Below, in pieces: positions 43,757 through 53,276 of a stretch of 64,000 nt of DNA. Both the position numbers and the translations under genes were made by a program. Source of the stretch: Flaccisagitta enflata (Eukaryota; Chaetognatha; Sagittoidea; Aphragmophora); NCBI GenBank assembly GCA_965153355.1, contig OZ231128.1:17236001-17300000 (forward strand). Reading direction: 5' to 3'. The notes beneath the pieces are model-generated. The model was not told the origin of the DNA. It saw only the letters and a program-made list of their open reading frames with translations, and searched no databases. The stretch's first letter is position 1. Every line of letters starts with the position of its first letter.

Positions 43757-43993
43757 GTGACTCTTAGAATTAGTGGCTCAAAAGATTTTGAGATTTAAGT
43801 AAGCTTTAGAAGATCGACTTTTACTCCTCTATCCGGGATTCTCAGTTTAAAGTCACGTGCACCGTACTGTATAAGTCGTCGCAGTTCATATATCTATCGG
43901 ACTGTTTTGCATGAAGTGTCTTTTTGAAATCTGCCCCTACCAGGGCACCACCCCTGCCTATTGATAAGCTATTTGCGTTTACTAAGCTAAGAC

Positions 43994-44106
43994 AGTCGCA
44001 AAAGCGTTAGATGGTCAGCGGTACCCGTGCCCTGCCTAAGTAGGTCCCCATATGTAAGAAAGCATAGGCCATCGACCTCTTCGGGGCCGCTGCCCAAAAA
44101 GCAAAT
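43994..44106 (+). mobile_element. AGTCGCAAAAGCG element, no core
   Basis: It starts AGTCGCAAAAGCGTTAGATG and GTCAGCGGTACCCGTGCCC, and ends ATAGGCCATCGACC and TCTTCGGGGCCGCTGCCC, then AAAAAG. The same two ends surround long minisatellites at 54742-56395 and 60880-61870, so this looks like the shell without its tandem core. Confidence 0.65.
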
Positions 44107-44154
44107 TATTTAACTTTAAGCAAAACCAATGAAATTTCTCAAATATCCTAACAG

Positions 44155-45368
44155 AACAAGTGACGCGGGGTCACAATATTGACGCGGACGAATGGGAAGG
44201 GGCATCCAACCCCCAGCCTCACCCAAATCCCACACCCAACCACTCCTACCACGCACTCACACATCCGCACACACACAATAACAACTGCAGAATCAAAAAT
44301 GCGCATTTTTTTCGCATTCTCAACTTAAGCGTGACGGAGCAACGGACGGACTGAAGGACGCACCGTGGCTAAAAACCACCCCCGACGCAGAACGGGGACC
44401 AACCAACCCCTCAACCAACCTAAACCACCATCACCGTTGCTAAAAACCACCCTTGACGCAGAACGGGGACCAACCAACCCCTCAACCAACATAAACCACC
44501 ATCACCGTGGCTAAAAACCACCCTCGACGCAGAACGAAGACCAACCAACCCCTCAACCAACCTAAACCACCATCACCGTGGCTAAAAACCACCCTTGACG
44601 CAGAACGGGGATCGACCAACCCCTCAACCAACCTAAACCACCATCACCGTGGCTAAAAACCACCCTCGACGCAGAACGGGGACCAACCAACCCCTCAACC
44701 AACCTAAACCACCATCACTGTGGCTAAAAACCACCCTCAACGCAGAACGGGGTTCAACCAACCCCTTAACCAACCTAAACCACCATCACCGTGGCTAAAA
44801 ACCACCCTTGACGCAGAATGGGGATTGACCAACCCCTCAACCAACCTAAACCAACATCACCGTGGCTAAAACCACCTCGACGCAGAACGGACCAACCAAC
44901 CCCTCAACCAATCTAAACCACCATCACCGTGGCTAAAACCACCCTCAACAGAACAGGTTCAACCAACCCTTAACCAACCTAAACCACCATCACCGTGGCT
45001 AAAACCACCCTCACGCAGAACGGGGACCAACCAACCTCAACCAACCTAAACCACCATCACTGGCTAAAAACCACCTCAACGCAGAACTGGGACCAACCAA
45101 CCCCTCAACCAACCTAAACCACTATCACCGTGGCTAAAAACCACCCTCGACGCAGAACGGGGACCAACCAACCCCTCAACCAACCTAAACCACCATCACC
45201 GTGGCTAAAAACCACCCTCGACGCAGAACGGGGACCAACCAACCCCTCAACCAACCTAAACCACCATCACCGTGGCTAAAAACCACCCTCGACGCAGAAT
45301 GGGGACCAACCAACCCCTCAACCAAACTAAACCACCATTAAAGAGTTGCGTGTCCGTAACTTAAAAAT
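44155..45368 (-). mobile_element. Hairpin-ended element carrying a 71-bp satellite
   Basis: On the + strand: AACAAGTGACGCGGGGTCAC, inner word GACGCGGAC at 44181-44189, CCCCCAGCCTCACCC, and CAACTTAAGCGTGACGGAGC. In place of the usual long tetranucleotide core there are only a few GGAC units and then a 71-bp tandem array (44361-45340). The copy closes with the hairpin AGTTGCGTGTCCGTAACT at 45344-45361 and AAAAA. It shows directly that the family can carry an unrelated tandem repeat between conserved ends. Confidence 0.88.
44361..45340 (+). repeat. 71-bp tandem satellite, about 14 units
   Basis: The landmark CACCGTGGCTAAAAACCACC recurs every 71 bp (44361, 44432, 44503, 44574 and on). Other parts are GACGCAGAACGGGGACCAAC and CCCCTCAACCAACCTAAACC. 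Units near 44870-45070 are shortened by single-base and few-base losses. The rest are nearly identical, suggesting recent amplification. No coding function is supported. Confidence 0.95.
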
Positions 45369-45482
45369 GATCCCAAATCACAGACTTATGTATGAAGAGA
45401 TTGATCTCCCTGTAACTTTTCAGCGTTTTACACCCCTGCTCGCCCGTCCGCGACGATATCTTAACCCCACGTTACTTATTTG
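45369..45482 (+). mobile_element. Distal half of hairpin-ended element, inverted partner
   Basis: ACACCCCTGCTCGCCCGTCC, GCGACGATATCTTAACC and CCACGTTACTTATTT repeat the arrangement at 42474-42578: a distal half in opposite orientation just past the hairpin. The word GTCCGCGAC is at 45446-45454. Confidence 0.7.
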
Positions 45483-45489
45483 ACACGAT

Positions 45490-45600
45490 GTTCAGTGGGG
45501 TGCTACGCGACTCTCAAAGCCACTTTTTGGTCTGACGGTCCGTCGGTTCATTTGTTAGTCACAAAGTCCTTTGGCTTTTTCCTAGGTTAATGCGCGTTAT
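45490..45600 (+). mobile_element. Hairpin-ended element start, truncated
   Basis: CAGTGGGGTGCTACGCGACT (left arm degraded, right arm intact), then TGGTCTGACGGTCCGTCGG and CACAAAGTCC. No distal end is seen. Confidence 0.55.
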
Positions 45601-45665
45601 TTTGCCTCTTCAAGATTTGCATTTGTTCATTGATTCATTGATTCAATGATTCATCCGTTCATTGA

Positions 45666-45668
45666 TAC

Positions 45669-45699
<31 letters not shown>

Positions 45700-45715
45700 A
45701 AAAAATTCAAATATA

Positions 45716-45746
<31 letters not shown>

Positions 45747-45770
45747 GATTGATTTATTGATTGATTGATA
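45666..45770 (+). repeat. TGAT array
   Basis: (TGAT)n in two blocks separated by AAAAAATTCAAATATAGA. TCATTGATTCATTGA repeats precede it from 45625. Confidence 0.92.
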
Positions 45771-45871
45771 AGTCGAGGCTACCACGCAGGCAAGATCGCA
45801 TTACGGACTAGTAATATTCAATATGAAAATTCGCTAGCCCAATTGTGACTACAAAGCAATGAGGATGAACT

Positions 45872-45935
45872 CATTTTTGGTCGCGGACACGCGACTCTAA
45901 ACCTTACCGGTCGGTAGGTCGGTAGGTCGGGCACT
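45872..45935 (+). repeat. Hairpin-ended element start, solo
   Basis: TTTTTGGTCGCGGACACGCGACTC-type start (first arm base A-to-G) with four GGTCGGTA units, then unrelated sequence. Confidence 0.55.
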
Positions 45936-46520
45936 CGAGTGCCAGTATTGCTGATAGACTAAGCCTATTGAGTGTGCTATTGCTCGTGTCATAAAGGGTT
46001 GACAATAGAGTATGGCAGGTCTCTTTTGATAAAATGAGTGGAAATCATTACTGAATTTTATTTTCCTGATAGCTTTTACTTGTTTGGAAGTTGTCTGGAA
46101 GTGTATCAAACAGTTACGATTGTGCTAGTCTACTAATTCACGATTTCATAAATTTGCAAATTCTTAAATTCACTTTTTCACTCTTCACTAATAGTTAACT
46201 TACTACAATTGATTCACTTTGATTGTAATCGATGTAATTGATTCGCTTTACTCACCGTACGTTTGACTTAAGTGCTCTATCTTTCTCTGTCTCTTTCTCT
46301 GTCTCTTTCTCTGTCTCTTTCTCTGTCTCTTTCTCTCTCTCTCTCTCTCTCTGTCATGGGCTGGATCACCATCCCTGCCCATGGACTAGATTATCAAGTC
46401 TGCCCTAAACAAAATGGTACAGTTATAACAAGAAAGAACGAAATTTAGAAAGATGTACTCAATGCCTTTTTGAAACAATAAAACAAGCCATAAAAGATTT
46501 TCAAAGAAAGACATAAAATG

Positions 46521-46604
46521 TATGATCGACGGTCAATCATCAGGATGATCGACTGTCGGGCCAATAGTCCAAAAGTTGAACTTTTGGACCGACCGTCGAG
46601 CATA
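46521..46604 (+). promoter_or_regulatory. Nested palindromes upstream of LTR TATA box
   Basis: The outer arms TATGATCGACGGTC (46521-46534) and GACCGTCGAGCATA (46591-46604) are complementary over 14 bp with one mismatch. Inside lies a perfect 11-bp inverted repeat, GTCCAAAAGTT-G-AACTTTTGGAC, at 46567-46589. The same block is in the 3' LTR. Its position just upstream of the TATA box suggests a regulatory site or transcription-factor dimer sites; that role is inference. Confidence 0.6.
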
Positions 46605-46617
46605 CCTTTTCATAAGG

Positions 46618-46625
46618 TATAAAAG
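46618..46625 (+). promoter_or_regulatory. LTR TATA box
   Basis: TATAAAAG matches the TATA consensus and is followed by sequence without ATG until well into the LTR. Transcription would be expected to start about 25-30 bp downstream, near 46645-46655, defining the U3/R border. Confidence 0.75.
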
Positions 46626-46809
46626 CAGAAGCATCCTTCCCTCTAAAATCATTCACAACAACAAACTCAACCTTGCATTTCAAGAACTCTTACCAAGAAG
46701 AACTACAACATTTATCCAACAACATTAACCAAACTTTGTAATTCTCATATCATTGTTTAAATCTATTTCGTACCTCCAAAGTTAGTGAAACCACTACCCC
46801 GCTTCAAAT

Positions 46810-46815
46810 GTAAGT
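46810..46815 (+). promoter_or_regulatory. Splice donor candidate inside the 5' LTR
   Basis: CAAAT|GTAAGT is a strong donor match located downstream of the expected transcription start. Joining it to the acceptor at 47490-47491 would remove the primer-binding site, making a subgenomic messenger from which only protein can be made. Confidence 0.5.
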
Positions 46816-47067
46816 TAATGCCTGGTGTCAATAATCCCAATAAGTCCGCCTGTAAACTTGACTTTAGTTTCATTACCCCTTTGACCATATTAAATAGTGG
46901 AAAGCCATGATACTCCCAATGTCATGTATGGGTTACTCAATATAATTCAATCATTGTAATTTGTCTTCCGCTTTGATTTAAAAAGTAGATGTTATCGAAC
47001 CATGAATCAGTTTAGTTATGTCATGAGTTCTCACTAAGATTGTAGTTTGGTGGGAACCCATGACAAA

Positions 47068-47085
47068 TGGGGGCTCGTCCGGGAT
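47068..47085 (+). promoter_or_regulatory. Primer-binding site for tRNA-Pro
   Basis: TGGGGGCTCGTCCGGGAT is the 18-nt complement of the conserved 3' end of tRNA-Pro, the same primer used by murine leukaemia-type retroviruses. It lies two bases after the 5' LTR, the normal place for minus-strand DNA priming. Confidence 0.93.
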
Positions 47086-47498
47086 CTTAGACATGAGAAA
47101 TGTTCAACCAACTTTTTGGAACATTAAAAAAAAAAAAAGAGAGAATTTCTCGAAGGTTCTGAGTTGTTTAAGCATCACCAAGGAAACCAAGTTCTTTAGT
47201 ATAAAGAGATGAAATTTAGGTGATGAAAGTTTCCTAAAGTGACTCAGACTATGTTTCGTCTAAGATCTACGATCTCAGTGGAAGAGTAAAGAAATAGACT
47301 GATCAATGATTGAAACATTTGAGTACTTCTGTTAGACAAGAGAATGAAATCATTTAGTAATGGTGTCAAAACCGCGGTTGATAATGGGGAAGAAAACTTA
47401 TTTGGGAATTTGGATGAAATAAGATGTTTTCATAGATACAAGATGCCATGAAGCAAATGTTAATTTTATTTCTCTTCCTTGCTCAGTGCAGGACGGCA

Positions 47499-47600
47499 AT
47501 GGAAGGCACACTGACAGGCCGTGGGAGTGGCCCAATGGTGAAGGCTTTGACCGGAGACCAAGCCCTTGGATGTGAAGAAAAAGAAAGGCATGATAATCAA
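47499..47600 (+). CDS. gag: Candidate first coding exon of gag
   Basis: An acceptor TTTCTCTTCCTTGCTCAGTGCAG ends at 47491. An ATG at 47499 has G at -3 and +4. The frame runs exactly 34 codons to a donor CAA|GTAAGT at 47600/47601, phase 0. The next acceptor, CCTCCGCAG at 48351-48359, opens in the same frame as the main gag exon, also phase 0. Strong sites at both borders plus matching phase support a real exon. Without splicing the frame ends in an A-rich stretch soon after. I give coordinates only; the joined protein would be about 378 residues. Expression is untested. Confidence 0.6.
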
Positions 47601-48359
47601 GTAAGTAATATTTCAAAATGGGTGGGACATATGTTAAAAAAAAAAAAAAAAAGAGAGTGATGATTTTTAAGAAGTTCTGTCTCAATATTTCAGAAGATCT
47701 GAAATGTGTTGAAAACAAAGAAGAATAAATTAAAAAAAATGAAAAAAAAAAAGGAGAAGAATCAAAAAGACATGTGTGATTATGATGAAAAATCCCATTT
47801 TGAAGCTTTGGATTGAAAGCAAAATAGATTGATGAGAAAGTAAAGGATAACAAAAACATGCCTTGTTAAATGATATGAGAATGTAGTGGAGCTTAAAAGG
47901 AACCCCTTAGATGTTACTATGAAAAAAAAAATTAAAAATTTGGAATATTGGTTGTTGAATAAAGATATGATAGTTCATGACAATAGGATTGAAATGGTGA
48001 TGTTGCAAAATTTACAACCCATAGGAGTCCTTTAACATTTAAAATTTAGGAAAGAAGATTTATTATGTAATCAGTAAAAAAAAAAGTATGAAGATATTTA
48101 TTGTAGTAAAAGAGTTGAAAAAAAAAAAAAGATCATGAAAAAAAAATGAGAAATGAATAATAAAGAATAAAGAAGGAAAAATAAAAGAAAGAAAGAAAGA
48201 AAGAAAAGAAAAATAAAGATAAGAGGAGTGAACTAAAAGTACCTGAGTTTTGAAAGAAGAATGAAAAGCTCAAGAATAGAAAAAGAATAGAACTAAAAAA
48301 AAAAAAGTAAAACAGAGGTGCTTGAAATTTTTCTTTTTTTTATTTTTCAACCTCCGCAG

Positions 48360-49394
48360 GAACACTTGTCATGTCAAAATGCCCAACATGGGATGGAAAT
48401 GACTGCAAGGGAGAAGGACATCAGCCTTGACGAACTACAAGATGTCATTCTACATATCGATGGGAGAGGAACTGTTGCTGAAACTGGAGCCTCAACCACT
48501 GAAGCCCCTGTATCTTCTACTGGATCATCCAATGAAAATGATGTTAACCATCTTAGAAAAGAATTGGCACGATTAAACAAAGAAAATGCTGCAAAAGACC
48601 AAAAAATTTTGCTCCTTGAAAATGATCCCCCAAGATCAAGACACCGCCGTTCAGCAACTGAGCCACCACCACAGGAATCAACTGCTGACTTGCTGAAGAA
48701 GCTTGCCAAAATGGGAGAACATCGTGATACAAAACCTCCATCTCTCAGGCCATTTGATCCAAGTAAGATGTCAATCAAGACATATGTTGACACGCTCAAA
48801 GGATTTTTCAAGGCATATCCTACTATGACAAGGGATATGTGTATCTGTAATGTTACATTAGCTTTGTCAGATCCATATCTCTCAAACTGGCTTTTGGTAA
48901 TTGAAAGTGATGGAACAAAGGCAAAGGATGTACAGATGCTACTTAAAGAATTTCAAGATGCTGTTTGCATTGAAGATGCTAGTTTGAGCTCTAACTTGTT
49001 TTTCAATCGTCAACAAAAATCTAATGAAGATGCGCGATCATTTGGAAACAACTTGTTTATCTTGGCAAGATCGGCTTTTGGATCTTTGAGCCCTACAGAG
49101 CTAAAAACTAGGGTAAAGGAGAAATTTCTGAGAGGATTGCGAGAGCCAATTGGAAGGAATGTCAGGCAGTTGCTTCCAGCTACATATGAAGATGCTGTCA
49201 GATTTGCAACCGCTGCGGAAAGTGAATTGGATAAAAGTCAAGGAGTTATGGAAATCAATACGGCAGAAGAAGAAACCGATTTTTATGAAAGTGATGAAGA
49301 AGAAAATGAAGAATTTGAAAATGAAAGAAAAGAAATGCGCCAATGCTACAGATGTGGGCAAAGAGGTCATTTGGCCAGAAGTTGCAAGTACTAA
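48360..49394 (+). CDS. gag: Main gag exon: coiled coil, capsid-like region, zinc knuckle
   Basis: The open frame reaches back to an ATG at 48318, but that segment is inside a pyrimidine tract ending in an acceptor (AG at 48358-48359). I therefore take the exon from 48360; an unspliced start at 48393 is also possible. Counting from 48318: a Lys/Glu-rich coiled coil at about 78-105 (HLRKELARLNKENAAKDQK), a basic stretch at about 108-114, a capsid-like helical region at about 140-305 with RSFGNNLFILARSAFG and EKFLRGLREP, an acidic segment at about 316-338, and a terminal CCHC knuckle (Cys343, Cys346, His351, Cys356). Gag coats the RNA and assembles particles. The helical region resembles the retrotransposon gag family of Ty3/gypsy-type elements; this is by eye. 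Confidence 0.85.
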   Translation, partial: EHLSCQNAQHGMEMTAREKDISLDELQDVILHIDGRGTVAETGASTTEAPVSSTGSSNENDVNHLRKELARLNKENAAKDQKILLLENDPPRSRHRRSATEPPPQESTADLLKKLAKMGEHRDTKPPSLRPFDPSKMSIKTYVDTLKGFFKAYPTMTRDMCICNVTLALSDPYLSNWLLVIESDGTKAKDVQMLLKEFQDAVCIEDASLSSNLFFNRQQKSNEDARSFGNNLFILARSAFGSLSPTELKTRVKEKFLRGLREPIGRNVRQLLPATYEDAVRFATAAESELDKSQGVMEINTAEEETDFYESDEEENEEFENERKEMRQCYRCGQRGHLARSCKY

Positions 49395-49867
49395 GTTTGG
49401 TGACAGAAGTTTCCAAAAGGGGTCCATTGGACATGGTTGAATCTACATTCAAATATAGATTTTGGGCATTTTGAGTGACCACCGGTCAAAAATGGTTAAC
49501 TCAAGCTCCACTTTGAAAAAAAAAAAATAATAAAATGGGGTTATATTTATGAGTCACTGTGCAACTGGCCACCCCATTTCCCAGGTACTGAAAAATCACA
49601 CAAGGGATAAAATGTACATTTATCCAAAGTTGTAATGCCCAATGAATATGGCCAGAAAGAAAGATCTTTTTATGAATCTAAATCCTGGGCTCAACCTGTC
49701 ATTTGATTCACTCTCAATTTGAAAGTCTTCAATAATCTGTCCCTCAGTTTAGTAATCCACTTTTGCAAAATGGCTGAATGTAAACAACAAATAGGAGAAC
49801 TGTAGAAATAATGGACATCAAAAACAGATATTTGGGGTTTTGCAACGCTTATGGGACTAAGCGTCAT

Positions 49868-49879
49868 AGAGTAGGGGGA
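49868..49879 (+). promoter_or_regulatory. Polypurine tract
   Basis: AGAGTAGGGGGA ends directly at the TG of the 3' LTR, the expected position for plus-strand DNA priming. Confidence 0.8.
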
Positions 49880-50591
49880 TGTCATGGGCTGGATCACCAT
49901 CCCTGCCCATGGACTAGATTATCAAGTCTGCCCTAAACAAAATGGTACAGTTATAACAAGAAAGAACGAAATTTAGAAAGATGTACTCAATGCCTTTTTG
50001 AAACAATAAAACAAGCCATAAAAGATTTTCAAAGAAAGACATAAAATGTATGATCGACGGTCAATCATCAGGATGATCGACTGTCGGGCCAATAGTCCAA
50101 AAGTTGAACTTTTGGACCGACCGTCGAGCATACCTTTTCATAAGGTATAAAAGCAGAAGCATCCTTCCCTCTAAAATCATTCACAACAACAAACTCAACC
50201 TTGCATTTCAAGAACTCTTACCAAGAAGAACTACAACATTTATCCAACAACATTAACCAAACTTTGTAATTCTCATATCATTGTTTAAATCTATTTCGTA
50301 CCTCCAAAGTTAGTGAAACCACTACCCCGCTTCAAATGTAAGTTAATGCCTGGTGTCAATAATCCCAATAAGTCCACCTGTAAACTTGACTTTAGTTTCA
50401 TTACCCCTTTGACCATATTAAATAGTGGAAAGCCATGATACTCCCAATGTCATGTATGGGTTACTCAATATAATTCAATCATTGTAATTTGTCTTCCGCT
50501 TTCATTTAAAAAGTAGATGTTATCGAACCATGAATCAGTTTAGTTATGTCATGAGTTCTCACTAAGATTGTAGTTTGGTGGGAACCCATGA

Positions 50592-50593
<2 letters not shown>
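49880..50593 (+). repeat. 3' LTR (714 bp)
   Basis: Same length as the 5' LTR and identical apart from 50376 and 50503. Ends CCCATGACA, then the CT microsatellite resumes (50594-50664). Confidence 0.96.
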
Positions 50594-50667
<74 letters not shown>

Positions 50668-50878
50668 CACTTTCTCTCTCACTCCCGCTGTCAATCAGTG
50701 TGGGTCATTTTCCTTCGGTATCTATCTACGACTTGCGATGAGTCATGGAGAGCGAATGGAAGCGCTCCTTAAATGATTGTATGGACACACTGCACTATCC
50801 TCCAGTTCTCATTCTACATGTGATGATAACAATTTTACTCCCAAAAACAAAACAAATAAAAACGATTATTTTTATATA

Positions 50879-51056
50879 CAGTTGATCCTCGCTCTATCGG
50901 AATTTCAGGGGACCAACAATTTTTTTCTGTTTTAGGCGGACTTCTGTTATCGCCAATAAAGGAAATAAAAGAAATCAACTTGAAAAGACCGTGAATTTGC
51001 ATTTGTTATAGGCGGAATTCCGTTGGTGGCGGGTCCATTAGGGCGGGGTTCAACTT
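50879..51056. mobile_element. pogo-like MITE, copy at 50.9 kb
   Basis: TA on both sides (50877-50878, 51057-51058). The ends are CAGTTGATCCTCGCTCTATC and, inward from the right, AAGTTGAACCCCGCCCTAAT. The 178-bp length is similar to the 18049-18224 element, with the same CAGTTGA-CCTCG head but a different interior. Confidence 0.7.
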
Positions 51057-51059
51057 TAT

Positions 51060-52758
51060 CACACTGTTCAGAATTTTTATAGCTTGTGAATCAAGAATCA
51101 GGAGTTCCAGTTGAGTTTGGCGCACAGTGCGGTGTTTTGATAGCCAATGACTCTCGCGGTGACAAGACTTGGGCTGATTTACACTTGCAATAAGTGTCAG
51201 TCGCGATTGAGGAGTTCAGTTTCAATCACTTTAATGGAGATGGCTTTTCATTTAAGTTTCGTGTGGTGAGTAAGTAACCGACTCGGGTCGGATTTCATTA
51301 GCGGGAGAAGAACAGGTTTCGCAATTCGGGACCTTAATTGGTTAGGATGTCGCTTTTATCCCTGATTGAATATCGAAAGTAAGTTACATCTTTGAATTGA
51401 ATCTATCTTTTTAAAGTTTGCATCTTTTTGATGCAATGCTAACCCCGGGTAAAATGGAAAAAGGGTGCAATAGGGCTTCATGGCGCCAGTTTGGTAAAAT
51501 TTTCTTGAGCTTTACTCTAAATTTTTTATAGAGCTTTATTGATGTAGGTTGAAACCGAGCTAGACACAGCTTTATATTTTCGGACTCAGGCAATCGATTT
51601 GAGAAGTATCAAACTGGCTTTAATCTCATAGATACGCCAATTAACTGTTCCACCATGAGTTCACTGAAATTTAAGCATATTTTGTATTGAGGATCAGCAA
51701 AATCACTCATACAAGCTCAGGGAAAATGTGCAAAATTATCTCTTAAACACCTGTTGTCCCACCTCTTTTATGAAATAATTTTTTGAAACAGGGGCAATTT
51801 TCTTCAAGTGTGTGATAGTTTTACAATTTATTGACCTGCTCCAAAAATCAGAACTCAAAAAAGTGTATTTTTGTGCCTTTGGCATGAGTTTTTGTAAAAC
51901 ATTACAAAAACCAAGAAATGCAAAAAAAAAGTGATTCGGCCGGTCCATATTTGGATGCGTTTCACAAAAATTGATGCCACGGGTACATTTGTAAATTCTG
52001 ATTTTTTATCTGAGTCAATAATTTGGAGTTCTATTAGCACCTTAAAAATTATGAAGCTTGTCAAAAAATTGAAGTCAGGGGAGGGGTTTGAATAGGCGGC
52101 CATTTTTATTGACGCCATGGTTACAATAAGGAGTCAGGTCAATTCAGTTATCTTTGTCTCGCACGCGACTTAAAGGTGGTAGCCTTGTTTTTCTATCTTT
52201 TGATCATAGAATTACATTGTAGAAGCGTGTTCTTTAGTGATTTTTTTCTGTATTTGGTCATAAGAGCGCTTGCTCACCTTACGTTGTAAATAGAAAGAAA
52301 AAATCGAGTAAGCGATCTTTACACCAATCTCAGAACCCCCCCCCCCCCCTTTTTTTTCAAACCTCAATCTGCTTTTCAGTAAATGGATTTCCTGAGAAAG
52401 AAATTTCTGAGAAACGAATTTCTGAGAAACGAATTTCTGAGAAATGAGTTAGCGCTGCATTGAAAAGAATGATAAAATCCAGGACGTAGGCGGCGATATC
52501 AGCGGGGCTTAAAAAGCTCGCTCGAAAAAGATTTTAAGCACTTGGACTAAAGTGAGGACGCTGAATAAAACTGTGGAAATCATTACTTGTTTTGATGTTT
52601 TAAAAACTTTTTTTAATAAAAAAGTGAGAAAAAAAGGTAACACTTATTCTACGACTTCTTTCTAAAACTCATCTCCACTGACATTTTCTCAAAGTCAGAG
52701 TAAACTCTCCAATGTACCATTGCGCGTTGAGAAAGAGAGACAGACTGGCTAAAACCAA
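51060..52758. other. No gene recognised
   Basis: Single-copy-like sequence. 52160-52190 (GCACGCGACTTAAAGGTGGT, AGCCTTGTTTT) is a solo distal end of the hairpin family. 52335-52355 is a C-run then T-run. 52395-52450 repeats GAGAAACGAATTTCT three times in tandem. Confidence 0.5.
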
Positions 52759-52760
52759 CA

Positions 52761-53276
52761 AAACAAGGTCAACAAACCTTAGTCGCGTGGTAATAAAGGT
52801 AATTAAGGTAATTAAGGTAATAAAGGTAATTAAGGTCATAAAGGTAAAAGTAATAAAGGTAAAGGTAATAAAGGTTAAGGTAATAAAGGTAAAGGTAATA
52901 AAGGTAAAGGTAATAAAGATAAAGGTTTTAAAGGTAAAGTACCCTAAAGTACCCTTAAGTACTTAAAGTACCTTGAAGTACCCTAAAGTACCCTTAAGTA
53001 CCCTAAACTACCCTAAACTACCCTTAAGTTCTCAAAAGTACCCTCAAGTACCTTTAAAACGTAGAGTACCCTGAAGTGACCTTATGTACCCCTAAGTACC
53101 TTAAGTACCTAATGTACCTCAGATTACCCTAAAGTACCCTTAAGTACCCTTAAATACCCTAAAGTGCCTTTAAAATTAAGATTAGAGCCATATTTCAAAA
53201 AAGTTACGTGACCGACCGACAGACCGACAGACCGACTGACACAGCGGCTTCTAGAGTCGCGTTCACGCGACTAACA
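52761..53276 (-). mobile_element. Hairpin-ended element with GTAA / AAGTACCCT core
   Basis: On the + strand: AACAAGGTCAACAAACC, inner word AGTCGCGTGG at 52781-52790, then two consecutive arrays. These are GGTAATTAAGGTAATAAA-type (52788-52935) and ACCCTAAAGTACCCTTAAGT-type (52938-53165). GACCGACCGACAGACCGAC, the hairpin AGTCGCGTTCACGCGACT at 53255-53272 and AACAA follow. The hairpin loop and the distal word share AGTCGCGTG. Here the core is two unrelated simple repeats, with only a short residual GACC block. Confidence 0.8.

Larger units (their letters stand above)
46352..47065 (+). repeat. 5' LTR (714 bp)
   Basis: Begins TGTCATGGGCTGGATC and ends GGGAACCCATGACA; the outermost TGTCATGGG and CCCATGACA form a 9-bp inverted repeat. 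It carries a TATA box, an upstream hairpin-rich block and a splice-donor-like GTAAGT. Differences from the 3' LTR are 46848 (G against A) and 46975 (G against C). Confidence 0.96.
46352..50593 (+). mobile_element. Gag-only LTR retrotransposon
   Basis: A 4242-bp element with two 714-bp LTRs (46352-47065, 49880-50593) that start TG and end CA. A primer-binding site lies two bases after the 5' LTR. A purine tract GAGTAGGGGGA sits just before the 3' LTR. Flanking CTCTC on each side is compatible with a 5-bp duplication inside a CT microsatellite, though that is not diagnostic. Only gag-type coding sequence is present: no protease, reverse transcriptase, RNase H or integrase frame exists in the 2.8 kb between LTRs. 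It must move with enzymes from another element. The LTRs differ at two of 714 positions, so insertion was recent. Plant elements of this build are called TR-GAG. Confidence 0.93.

Noticed and set aside
44361-45340. Possible CRISPR array (regular repeats)
   Set aside because: The 71-bp units are contiguous tandem repeats without unique spacers, and the context is eukaryotic.
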